Source of the DNA: an uncultured Bacteroides sp.
Lineage (GTDB): Bacteria > Bacteroidota > Bacteroidia > Bacteroidales > Bacteroidaceae
Reading direction: 5' to 3'
Assembly: GCF_905207245.1 (NCBI RefSeq)
Contig: NZ_CAJLKP010000101.1
Coordinates: forward strand, 1 to 16,566
Length of the DNA stretch: 16,566 nt
Shown: one piece after another, positions 1 to 7,478 of the stretch
Layout: every line of letters starts with the position of its first letter
Numbering within the stretch: position 1 is the stretch's first letter
The notes under the pieces: generated by a model
Told to the model about the DNA's origin: nothing
The model's database searches: none
The model's input: only the letters and a program-made list of their open reading frames with translations
Position numbers and translations under genes: made by a program

Positions 1-1371
1 GGCTGTCTTGCTGTACGAGCCACTCCAATTCACATCCCATTGGCGGCCGAAGTGGTGCTTGCCGTTCATCTGGTGGTTTTGCAGGCTGTAGATATGCGTC
101 ACGTTGTTGCTGCCTATCAGATTGTGGTCTTCATAGTCCACACCTTCGCGATGCATATAAGTGTCGATGGCATTGCGCGCATAGAAGAAGGTGTAACCGA
201 TGCGGTCCGTTGTGCGGAAGCTATAACCCAGGTTGCCGAGTGCGGCTATCTTCAGTTCGTTGGAGTAGCTGTCGTAGGTGAATTCGTTCAGGGTATTTCC
301 GGTGGCTTCCAGTGTTCTTATCGAAGCGTCGTTCATGGTTTGCAGGTCATTGCTTACGCCTACGGATGCCAGGAGGCTAAGTTCGTTTCCACCGATGTCG
401 AAGCGCTTGCCGAAACCGATGTTTCCGCCGAATTCGGGTAAGGAAGTTTTCTTGCTCACCTGGAAACTGGTGTTGAAGAGGCGGTTGCTGCGGGCATATT
501 CTTCAAAGTCTGTGAGCGACATATCCGTTAGTTTCCGGTCCAGCGAGGGCGTTTTGAAGAGTGAGCCGTCACGGTCCATCTGGTAGAAGTCTTTTCCAAG
601 TGTATTGAACTTGCCTCCTGCATTGAAGCTGACGGTGAAGAAATCACTGCCTACATTCTCTTTGGTACTGATGTCGATGTGTGCTCCCGAATAGTCGGCA
701 AAGGAACCTGCATCGTATACTTTGCTCACGGTGATGTTCTGCACGGTGGAGGCTGGGAAGATATCCAGCGGGATCAGTTTGTTGTCTGGGTTGGGGGAGG
801 CGATGGGAAGCCCGTTCAGGGTGGTGGTGCTGTAGCGGTCGCCCAGTCCGCGCACAATCAGTTGCCCGGCACTGGCGATGGAGATACCTGTTATCTTCTT
901 CACGCCTTCCTCTACATTGCTGATACCTTTGATGCTCATCTCTTTGGCTCCGAGATTTTCGATGGCGAGAGTGGCTTTTTGCCGTTCCATTTGCAGGGCA
1001 CGTTCACCTTCCAGGTTCTTCTTGGCCACTACGGAGACTTCGCCGAGAGCCTGTGCATCACTTTCCATCTCGAAGTTCAGCATCGTTTCACTCTGTACCT
1101 TTACATTGTTCAGCAAGATGTCTTTGTATCCTATATATCTCACGGTTACGGTGTACGTTCCGTTCTTCACTTCCAGCCGATAGTTGCCGTCAATGTCGGC
1201 CACGGCGCCTTGTGAGGTTCCGGTAATCTGCACGGTGGCTCCGGTCAGTGGTTCCCGTGTCTGCTTGTCGAGAACGGTTCCTTTGATGTTGCCTGCCAGG
1301 GCGGTCATGGCGGAGAGGGCCAGTAGTAAAATAAGGAAAAACAGCTTTCCTAAATTCAGTTTCATACTCAT
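1..1371 (-). CDS. TonB-dependent outer-membrane receptor, N-terminal part (runs off the window)
   Basis: This reading frame is open from 1371 to base 1 (457 codons) with no stop, so the C-terminal part lies outside the window. Residues 1 to about 26 form a signal peptide: a hydrophobic stretch rich in Leu ending ALA-G. Residues 29-103 form a CarboxypepD_reg-like beta domain (GTVLDKQTREPLTGATV, then DGNYRLEV), typical of Bacteroidetes receptors. Residues 120-235 are the plug, with VRGLGDRY (173-180), NGLPIASPNPDN and IFPASTVQNITVSKVYDAG; the strands of the barrel follow. The SusC signature was not seen and no SusD gene is visible, so glycan uptake is not indicated; iron-complex or other small-ligand import by TonB-powered transport is possible. 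ATG at 1371 (MSMKLN) and at 1365 (MKLN) are both plausible starts. The family assignment is firm; the substrate is unknown. It is divergent from the histidine kinase. Confidence 0.9.
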   Translation of the reverse strand, partial: MSMKLNLGKLFFLILLLALSAMTALAGNIKGTVLDKQTREPLTGATVQITGTSQGAVADIDGNYRLEVKNGTYTVTVRYIGYKDILLNNVKVQSETMLNFEMESDAQALGEVSVVAKKNLEGERALQMERQKATLAIENLGAKEMSIKGISNVEEGVKKITGISIASAGQLIVRGLGDRYSTTTLNGLPIASPNPDNKLIPLDIFPASTVQNITVSKVYDAGSFADYSGAHIDISTKENVGSDFFTVSFNAGGKFNTLGKDFYQMDRDGSLFKTPSLDRKLTDMSLTDFEEYARSNRLFNTSFQVSKKTSLPEFGGNIGFGKRFDIGGNELSLLASVGVSNDLQTMNDASIRTLEATGNTLNEFTYDSYSNELKIAALGNLGYSFRTTDRIGYTFFYARNAIDTYMHREGVDYEDHNLIGSNNVTHIYSLQNHQMNGKHHFGRQWDVNWSGSYSKTA

Positions 1372-1396
1372 CTTTTATAGTTTCTTATTTCCGGTG

Positions 1397-1404
1397 CAAA
1401 GATG
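1397..1404 (-). promoter_or_regulatory. possible Bacteroides -7 element for the TonB-dependent receptor
   Basis: Read on the minus strand this is CATCTTTG, one base from the Bacteroides consensus TAnnTTTG. It sits 25 bases upstream of the receptor start at 1371. No TTTG -33 element was found at the usual distance, so this is a weak call based on one box. Confidence 0.35.
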
Positions 1405-1552
1405 CGGTAACGGAATTACAACCGTAATACACATGTCATACAATTGGTTCTCAATATAATTACATTTTTGTGACAGGATGCGCTTGATAACTAGTCACTA
1501 CTTACTATTTTTTTTATTGATAGGAATAGAAACAAAATCAAGAAGTAAACGT

Positions 1553-1560
1553 TATCTTTG
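1553..1560 (+). promoter_or_regulatory. Bacteroides-type -7 promoter element for the histidine kinase
   Basis: TATCTTTG matches the Bacteroides sigma-ABfr -7 consensus TAnnTTTG exactly and ends 29 bases before the kinase ATG, implying a 5' leader of roughly 20 bases. A clear TTTG -33 box is not present at 19-21 bases upstream. The rest of the 1372-1589 divergent spacer holds no gene. It is AT-rich and includes three weak CTA-led heptads at 1491-1511. Confidence 0.6.
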
Positions 1561-1589
1561 CGCTGTTTAGAATCTTAATAGACATTGAT

Positions 1590-4382
1590 ATGAGTGCTGT
1601 CTCTTCACATTCACAAGAATCGGAACGCTTTCGTCGACTCTCTGCTATCGGACAGATAGGGTGGTGGGAAGCTGACTTTACTACCCGGGATTATCTTTGT
1701 TCTGAGTATGTATGTAATTTACTGGGTCTGAAAGGTGATACCCTGACCTTTCGTGAATTCGGACTGTATATACGTGAAGATTACCGTGAACGTATCAGTC
1801 GTGAGTTCGTCTCAATAGAAGAAGTTGAGGTGTACGAACAAACGTTCCCTATTCTTGCCATGCATGGGGTGGTCTGGGTTCGCTCCCGTTTGGGAGAGAA
1901 GTGGATGACGGAAGACGGACACTTAAAAGCCTTCGGTATTCTCCAGGTGATTGATGCTCCGGATAATATGGGAACTACAGATATGCTGAAACAACTTAAT
2001 GCTTTGCTGTTCCGGCAACATTCCGTATCGAATTCCTTACGCAATTTCCTGAAAGATAAATGCCTGGATGAGGTCATTCCTAAAGTCCTGAAAGATGTAC
2101 TGGAGCTTTTCCACGGTGGACGCGTGTACATCATTGAGTATGATGAAGGGTATCAGACCCAGAGTTGTACATACGAGGTCGTAGCAAAAGGGGTAGAGCC
2201 GGAGATAGACATGTTGCAGGCTACCGATACCCAGGGTATGGAGTGGTGGCACAATCACATTCTGGCGGATAAACCTATTTTGCTGAGCTCTTTATCAGAC
2301 CTGCCGGAAGAAGCCGAACTGGAATATAAGATACTGTCTATACAAGATATTAAGTCGTTGATGGTAATTCCTTTGCGGAATACCGAACGTATCTGGGGAT
2401 ATATAGGCATCGACTTGGTAGAGGAGGAACACAGATGGAATAATGAGGATTATCAGTGGTTCTCTTCCCTTGCCAATATCATCAGCATTTGTATCAACCT
2501 GCGCCGTGCCAGGGATGAGGCGGAACGTGAACGTTCTTTCCTGCGCAATCTATATAAGTATATGCCAATGGGATATGTGCGCCTTTCCGTTGTTTTCGAC
2601 GGGAAGGGGAAACCGGCTGATTATCTCATTACGGATGCTAACCAGTTCAGTGCCGACCTGTGCGGTGCACCATTGGATAGCTACAAAGGACGTTTGGCTT
2701 CGGAGATTTACTCGGAAGAAAGACTGGCTGAGAAAATGAGAGTCCTTGCCGAGATACACAACAGGGATACGTACAGGGAACAGGACGAGTACTTTGAATT
2801 GTCTGGCAAGACTTGCCACTGTGTCATTTATTCGCCCGACCCGGAAGAATTGGTTTGCCTCTACATGGATGTCACTGAAATGCGGCAGACGTATATGGCG
2901 CTGGACCATAGTGAAAAATTACTGCGTAATCTCTTCTCCAACATTCCGGTAGGCATCGAAATCTACGATAAGAACGGATATTTGATTGACCTTAACAATA
3001 AGGATCTGGAAATATTCGGTGTCAAGGACAAGGCGAATACCATTGGTGTGAACTTTTATGAAAATCCCAATGTACCAGTGGACATACGCGAAAGGATGCA
3101 GGTTGAAGATGAACTTGACTTTTCACAGGATTATGAGTTTACCAAGATAAGCAATTATTATGAATCGGGAAAGCAAGGGGGCATCGAACTCTATACTAAA
3201 GTAAGCAAGATATATGACACCAATGGAGATTGTAGTGGTTTTGTACTCATCAATATCGACAATACGGAAAGAATAAGTTCCATTAATCGTATCCGTGACT
3301 TCGAGAACTTTTTCCTGTTGATTTCAGACTATGCCAAAGTGGGTTATGCCAAGTTGAATTTACTCACCAGAGAAGGATATGCCATCAAGCAATGGTATAA
3401 GAATATGGGCGAGGATGAAGATACGCCATTGGGTGAGGTGGTAGGTATCTATAATAAGATGCATCCGGAAGATCGCGCGCGTGTACTGGATTTCTTTGAA
3501 AAGGCCAAGAGAGGAGAAGCGACAAGCTTTAAGAGTGAGATGCGTGTGTTGAGGGCCGGAACACTGAATAAGTGGAACTGGGTGCGCATGAATGTACTGC
3601 TTAATCGCTATGACCCTGCGAATGGTCTGATTGAGTTAATCGGTGTCAATTATGATATCACCGAGTTGAAGGAAACGGAAAAGAAACTGATTGTTGCCAA
3701 GGAAAAAGCAGAAGAGTCAGACCGACTGAAAAGTGCATTCCTGGCAAATATGAGTCATGAAATACGTACGCCTCTGAATGCCATTGTCGGCTTCTCGAGC
3801 CTGTTGGTGGAGACGGACGAACCGGAAGAAAAGCAGGAATATGCCAAGATGGTGGAGGAGAACAATGAACTGTTGCTTCAATTGATTTCTGACATTTTGG
3901 ACCTGTCGAAGATAGAGGCGGGAACCTTTGACTTCAAGTTTAGAGATTTCGACATGAATACTTTGTGTGGAGATCTTGCTCGCTCCATGCAGTTGAGGGT
4001 GAAGCCGGGAGTAGAACTTATCTTTGAACCGACTTTGCCGCAATGTGTCATAGGCAGTGATCCTAGCCGCTTACACCAGGTGGTTTCCAACTTTGTAAAT
4101 AATGCAATTAAGTTCACCACTACAGGCAGCATCCGGATCGGATATGATAAGCCGGATGAAAAGCATTTACGGGTATATGTGGCAGACACTGGTATCGGCA
4201 TTGCTCCCGAAGCTTGTCGTAAGATATTCGATCGTTTCATTAAATTGAACTCTTTTGTTCAGGGCACAGGACTGGGACTTTCCATCAGCAAGAGTATTAT
4301 CGAACAATTGGGTGGTAAGATTGGAGTGGATAGTGAGCTGGGTAAAGGCTCAACATTCTGGTTTATCTTGCCGTTGGAATAA
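1590..4382 (+). CDS. Soluble multi-PAS/GAF sensor histidine kinase
   Basis: This 930-residue protein has no signal peptide and no membrane segment, so it should sense a cytoplasmic cue. Approximate domains in order: PAS 18-123, GAF 150-305, PAS 315-435, PAS 440-562, PAS_3-like 570-693 (ending GVNYDITELKE), a short coiled linker, HisKA 713-778 and HATPase_c 825-930. The phospho-acceptor is H723 in MSHEIRTPLNAI. The ATP site is complete: N-box SNFVNNAIKF with N838, G1 box VADTGIGI with D866, an F-box-like IFDRFIKL, and G2 box GTGLGLSIS (892-900). The protein stops just after the ATPase domain, so there is no receiver or DNA-binding domain; it is neither a hybrid kinase nor a hybrid two-component (HTCS) regulator. 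No response regulator is visible, making it an orphan within this window. The four or five sensory modules suggest integration of several ligands or of a redox or light cofactor, but the signal cannot be read from the sequence. The start at 1590 fits the -7 element upstream. Confidence 0.93.
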   Translation: MSAVSSHSQESERFRRLSAIGQIGWWEADFTTRDYLCSEYVCNLLGLKGDTLTFREFGLYIREDYRERISREFVSIEEVEVYEQTFPILAMHGVVWVRSRLGEKWMTEDGHLKAFGILQVIDAPDNMGTTDMLKQLNALLFRQHSVSNSLRNFLKDKCLDEVIPKVLKDVLELFHGGRVYIIEYDEGYQTQSCTYEVVAKGVEPEIDMLQATDTQGMEWWHNHILADKPILLSSLSDLPEEAELEYKILSIQDIKSLMVIPLRNTERIWGYIGIDLVEEEHRWNNEDYQWFSSLANIISICINLRRARDEAERERSFLRNLYKYMPMGYVRLSVVFDGKGKPADYLITDANQFSADLCGAPLDSYKGRLASEIYSEERLAEKMRVLAEIHNRDTYREQDEYFELSGKTCHCVIYSPDPEELVCLYMDVTEMRQTYMALDHSEKLLRNLFSNIPVGIEIYDKNGYLIDLNNKDLEIFGVKDKANTIGVNFYENPNVPVDIRERMQVEDELDFSQDYEFTKISNYYESGKQGGIELYTKVSKIYDTNGDCSGFVLINIDNTERISSINRIRDFENFFLLISDYAKVGYAKLNLLTREGYAIKQWYKNMGEDEDTPLGEVVGIYNKMHPEDRARVLDFFEKAKRGEATSFKSEMRVLRAGTLNKWNWVRMNVLLNRYDPANGLIELIGVNYDITELKETEKKLIVAKEKAEESDRLKSAFLANMSHEIRTPLNAIVGFSSLLVETDEPEEKQEYAKMVEENNELLLQLISDILDLSKIEAGTFDFKFRDFDMNTLCGDLARSMQLRVKPGVELIFEPTLPQCVIGSDPSRLHQVVSNFVNNAIKFTTTGSIRIGYDKPDEKHLRVYVADTGIGIAPEACRKIFDRFIKLNSFVQGTGLGLSISKSIIEQLGGKIGVDSELGKGSTFWFILPLE

Positions 4383-4385
4383 TTC

Positions 4386-4461
4386 AGCTACAAAAGCTAC
4401 AAGCTACGAGTGCCCTGCGGTGTGATAGCGCAGCCACTCGTAGCTCGTAGCTTTTGTAGCT
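4386..4461. repeat. Long near-perfect inverted repeat between convergent genes (likely bidirectional terminator)
   Basis: Two 27-base arms (4386-4412 and 4435-4461) are reverse complements with one mismatch (a G:U pair in a minus-strand transcript, A:C in a plus-strand one). Inside the 22-base spacer CTGCG (4415-4419) pairs with CGCAG (4429-4433), extending the hairpin. The arms are made of AGCTA / TAGCT units spaced 7 or 9 bases apart (4386, 4395, 4402; 4441, 4448, 4457, 4464). The element begins 3 bases after the kinase stop codon and ends 11 bases from the nuoN stop codon, the place where a shared terminator is expected. It could also be one copy of a dispersed intergenic repeat family. 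Confidence 0.85.
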
Positions 4462-4472
4462 TGTAGCTTTAA

Positions 4473-5915
4473 CTAATTCTGTCCGAATGAGAATTTGTCG
4501 ATGTTCTGATAAACCACACTTGCAAAACTCAATACAATGATACCGAGTGTGCAGATGACAAGACTGGCACGTGTGTAATTATCACTGCGGAAAGCGGCGA
4601 TAGGCTCATCACTCTTGTTGATATACATGGACTTCACAATCTTCAGATAGTAATAGAGTGATAGTACGGTGTTGACTAGTGCAATGAACACCAGCAAATG
4701 GAAACCGCTGTTGAAGGCTGCCGCGAAGATGAAGAACTTCGAGAAGAATCCTGCAAACGGAGGAATACCTGCCAGTGAGAACAAGGCAAGCGTCATGAGG
4801 AACGCCAACTTAGGGTTAGTACTGTACAGTCCGTTATATTCTTCGAGGGTAAAGCGATGGGCGCGCAGGGCGATAATCGTAATCACCGTGAACACGGAGA
4901 GGTTGGCGAACATATAAATAAGTACATAATACACCAGTGACGTCATACCTTGTGCACTACCGCCTATGACACCCAGCATAATGTAACCTGCCTGTGAGAT
5001 ACTGGAGAACGCCATTAGTCGTTTCAGATTCTCCTGGCGCAGAGCAAAGAGGTTGGCAAGGGTGATAGAGGCAATGATAACCCAATAAAGTACTTCCTGC
5101 CATTGGTCTATCATCGGAGCAAATACCTTAATCAGGATGGTCAGCAGCACGAAAGCAGCCGCACCTTTTGAAATAACGCTCAAATAAGCAGTCACGGTAC
5201 TCGGAGCACCTTCGTAAACATCTGCTGTCCAGAGGTGGAAAGGAACAAGGGAAAGCTTGAAGCCCATACCGGAGAAGAAGAAAACGAATGCCATGATTTG
5301 CAGAGGACTACCGGTCAGGTGGGCCGGAATATCGTCGAAATAGAGGGTACCTACCGTACCGTAAATCAATGAAAGACCATACAACAGCAAGCCGCTTGAG
5401 AAAAGTGCGGTAAGAATATACTTGGCACCTGCCTCGGCGGAGTGGTGGCGGTATTTATCAAAAGCTACCAGTGCAGCCATCGGGATACTTGCAGTCTCCA
5501 GTCCGATGAAGAACATCAGGAAGTGTCCGGCGGAAATCATGAAGTACATACCCAGCAGCGTGCAGAGCGTCAGCATATAGAATTCACCTTGTTTGATGAT
5601 GGTATCCGGGAGTTTCAGCCACTCATGTGCCATCAGGAAAACAATCAGCGTACCGACGCTGAGAATAGACTTCACGATGCTTTGTATCGGTGCATTGTGA
5701 TACATGCCGCCGAAAGCATCGGTAGCCGGACCGGGTATGATAGTAATCAGCGTGTGTATTGTGAGTAGCACGACGGGTAACATGGTGTTGAGCCGCGGGT
5801 TACCGTCTTTCTTATGCGCATCGGGGCTCATGAAGAGGTCGGCCACGAAGAGGATAACGATGACAGCTATCAGCGAAAGCTCTTCTTTGAGAATGAGAAA
5901 TTGGGAATAATCCAT
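4473..5915 (-). CDS. nuoN: NADH-quinone oxidoreductase subunit N (complex I antiporter-like subunit)
   Basis: The 480-residue, very hydrophobic protein has about 14 membrane helices and matches NuoN in length and sequence. It is one of three Mrp-antiporter-like subunits that translocate protons in the membrane arm. Charged residues expected for the channel are present: E140 in FFIGLETASIPMAAL, K165 in AGAKYILT, K220 in GFKLSLVPFHLW with H227, and K250 in VISKGAAAF. It is the last gene of the nuo operon; its TAG stop faces the kinase gene across the inverted repeat. The ATG at 5915 follows a 32-base spacer after nuoM that carries heptad repeats; no Shine-Dalgarno sequence is seen, as usual in this group. 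Confidence 0.97.
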   Translation of the reverse strand: MDYSQFLILKEELSLIAVIVILFVADLFMSPDAHKKDGNPRLNTMLPVVLLTIHTLITIIPGPATDAFGGMYHNAPIQSIVKSILSVGTLIVFLMAHEWLKLPDTIIKQGEFYMLTLCTLLGMYFMISAGHFLMFFIGLETASIPMAALVAFDKYRHHSAEAGAKYILTALFSSGLLLYGLSLIYGTVGTLYFDDIPAHLTGSPLQIMAFVFFFSGMGFKLSLVPFHLWTADVYEGAPSTVTAYLSVISKGAAAFVLLTILIKVFAPMIDQWQEVLYWVIIASITLANLFALRQENLKRLMAFSSISQAGYIMLGVIGGSAQGMTSLVYYVLIYMFANLSVFTVITIIALRAHRFTLEEYNGLYSTNPKLAFLMTLALFSLAGIPPFAGFFSKFFIFAAAFNSGFHLLVFIALVNTVLSLYYYLKIVKSMYINKSDEPIAAFRSDNYTRASLVICTLGIIVLSFASVVYQNIDKFSFGQN

Positions 5916-5925
5916 ATCTTGTTGA

Positions 5926-5946
5926 GTTATGAGTTATTAGTTATAA
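5926..5946. repeat. Heptad repeat array in the nuoM-nuoN gap (3 units)
   Basis: Three consecutive 7-base units read GTTATGA (5926), GTTATTA (5933) and GTTATAA (5940), each 6/7 identical to the next. They fill most of the 32-base gap. On the transcribed (minus) strand each unit contributes a TAA, and together with the nuoM stop these fall in all three frames. Confidence 0.75.
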
Positions 5947-5947
5947 A

Positions 5948-7429
5948 TTATTGAAATATACTCACCAAAGGCAATACACTGTCTCCGATCATCGTACTTA
6001 TCCACAACGGGGCAATACCCAGACCTGCAACGCAAACGATGAGGATGATGACGGCAGTGCGTTCATCCCAGGTGGCATCGGTCAGTGTCAGGTGGTGCTT
6101 GTTGGTGCAAGTGCCGTAAAGTATCTTGCCGACAAGCCGGAGGATATAAACAGCAGTAATCACGATACTGGTACAGGCGATAATTGTCCATGTGCGGTGG
6201 AAAACGTCTGCATGTTGGAAAGCACCGTTGAAGATGGTCATTTCGGCAACGAAACCGCTGAGGCCCGGAAGTCCGAGGTTAGCAAGTCCGGCAATGACAT
6301 AGCACACGGCGAGGAAAGGCATGATTTTCATCAATCCTGAAAGTTCGCGTATGTCACGTGTGTGGGTACGGCCATATATCATACCGATAAGGGCAAAGAA
6401 CAAGGCTGTCATCAATCCGTGACTGAGCATTTGCAGGACGGCACCGGTGCAGGCGGTCTGGTTCATCATCAGGATGGCGAAGAGTACAAGACCACAGTGG
6501 GATACGGAGGAGTAGGCGTTGATATACTTCAAGTCCGTTTGTACGCAAGCTGAGAAAGCACCGTAGACAACAGAGATACCTGTCAGTATCAGGAAAATCC
6601 AACCCAACTCCTGTGCAGCTTCGGGCATCAGATACATGGCGATACGGAAACAACCGTAACCACCCAGTTTCATCAACACGCCGGCGTGAAGCATACTCAC
6701 GGCAGTAGGTGCGGAAGCGTGACCGTCGGGGCTCCATGTGTGGAACGGGAACAGGGCACCCAGCACACCGAAACCTAGGAACGTAAGCGGGAACCAGATA
6801 CGTTGTTGCTCGATGGGGATATTGTGCAGTGCGGCAATGTCCAGCAGGTTCATGCTCGTGGCACCGGCACCGTAATAGATACCGAGGATACCAATCAGCA
6901 GGAAGGCGGAACCACCCATCAGCATCAGCGTTAGTTTCATGGCAGAATATTCCTTGCGTCCGCTACCCCATACGCCGATAAGCAGGTACATCGGGATAAG
7001 TGCTACTTCATAGAACATGAACATGGTGAACAGGTCCGTGGAAATGAAGAAGCCGAATACTCCGAGGGAGAGTAGGGTGAACCAAAGGAAATATTCTTTC
7101 GTTAGCGGTTGCAGACGCCAGGAAGCGAATGTTCCGGTGAAGACGATGATGGCGGAAAGTAGCAGCATAGCTACCGAGATACCGTCTACACCGACTGAAT
7201 AATGTATGTTGAGTGCCGGATACCAAGGTATATCTGCGCGGAAAAGCATTTCGGCAGTGTCTCCGGCGGCACGGGCTTGCAGATAGGCAATGGTCAAGCC
7301 TACTGCGGCCAGCACCAGTGCTGATGCACCTACCACCATCACCGTGCGTATCTGCCGAAGGTTGCGGCTCAGCCAAAGGCCAAGGAGCATCAGCAGGGGG
7401 ATGAGAACAAAAATACTTAATATGTTCAT
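5948..7429 (-). CDS. nuoM: NADH-quinone oxidoreductase subunit M (complex I antiporter-like subunit)
   Basis: The 493-residue membrane protein matches NuoM (about 14 helices; usual length near 500). The conserved channel residues are visible: E141 in MFYEVALIPMYLLIGVWG, K165 in YSAMKLTLM, the FPFHTWSPDGHASAPTAVSM segment with H230, H237 and H248, and K254 in GVLMKLGGYG. These correspond to the Glu/Lys pair and the central lysine and histidine chain of proton-pumping subunits. It lies between nuoL and nuoN on the same strand, the usual place. The ATG at 7429 is preceded on the message by ATATAAAG. Nothing is missing or interrupted. Confidence 0.97.
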   Translation of the reverse strand: MNILSIFVLIPLLMLLGLWLSRNLRQIRTVMVVGASALVLAAVGLTIAYLQARAAGDTAEMLFRADIPWYPALNIHYSVGVDGISVAMLLLSAIIVFTGTFASWRLQPLTKEYFLWFTLLSLGVFGFFISTDLFTMFMFYEVALIPMYLLIGVWGSGRKEYSAMKLTLMLMGGSAFLLIGILGIYYGAGATSMNLLDIAALHNIPIEQQRIWFPLTFLGFGVLGALFPFHTWSPDGHASAPTAVSMLHAGVLMKLGGYGCFRIAMYLMPEAAQELGWIFLILTGISVVYGAFSACVQTDLKYINAYSSVSHCGLVLFAILMMNQTACTGAVLQMLSHGLMTALFFALIGMIYGRTHTRDIRELSGLMKIMPFLAVCYVIAGLANLGLPGLSGFVAEMTIFNGAFQHADVFHRTWTIIACTSIVITAVYILRLVGKILYGTCTNKHHLTLTDATWDERTAVIILIVCVAGLGIAPLWISTMIGDSVLPLVSIFQ

Positions 7430-7441
7430 CTTTATATTGCG

Positions 7442-7469
7442 TTTTTACTATTTACGAATTACGATTGAC
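7442..7469. repeat. Heptad repeat array in the nuoL-nuoM gap (4 units)
   Basis: Four consecutive units read TTTTTAC (7442), TATTTAC (7449), GAATTAC (7456) and GATTGAC (7463), all ending in AC with 5-6 of 7 bases shared between neighbours. On the message strand the first three give GTAA at 7-base steps, placing TAA in all three frames. The gap is only 49 bases, so the array makes up more than half of it. Confidence 0.65.
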
Positions 7470-7478
7470 ATTTCTCTA

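Noticed and set aside
679..1215. 178-codon plus-strand frame opposite the TonB-dependent receptor
   Set aside because: The minus strand encodes an unbroken plug domain with clear motifs here; the plus frame is a by-product.
1491..1511. Heptads CTAGTCA, CTACTTA, CTATTTT in the receptor-kinase spacer
   Set aside because: Only the CTA lead is shared between units and the tract is near a T-run; too weak to call with the clearer arrays.
1590..4382. Hybrid two-component (HTCS-type) regulator
   Set aside because: The protein ends immediately after the HATPase domain; no receiver, HTH_AraC or periplasmic sensor region exists.
4386..4461. Insertion sequence or MITE end pair
   Set aside because: No target-site duplication or transposase is apparent, and the position between two convergent stops suits a terminator better; a dispersed repeat remains possible.
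5951..6340. 129-codon plus-strand frame opposite nuoM
   Set aside because: It is antisense to a conserved coding region, of unnatural composition, and has no promoter or family motif; a shadow of nuoM codon use.
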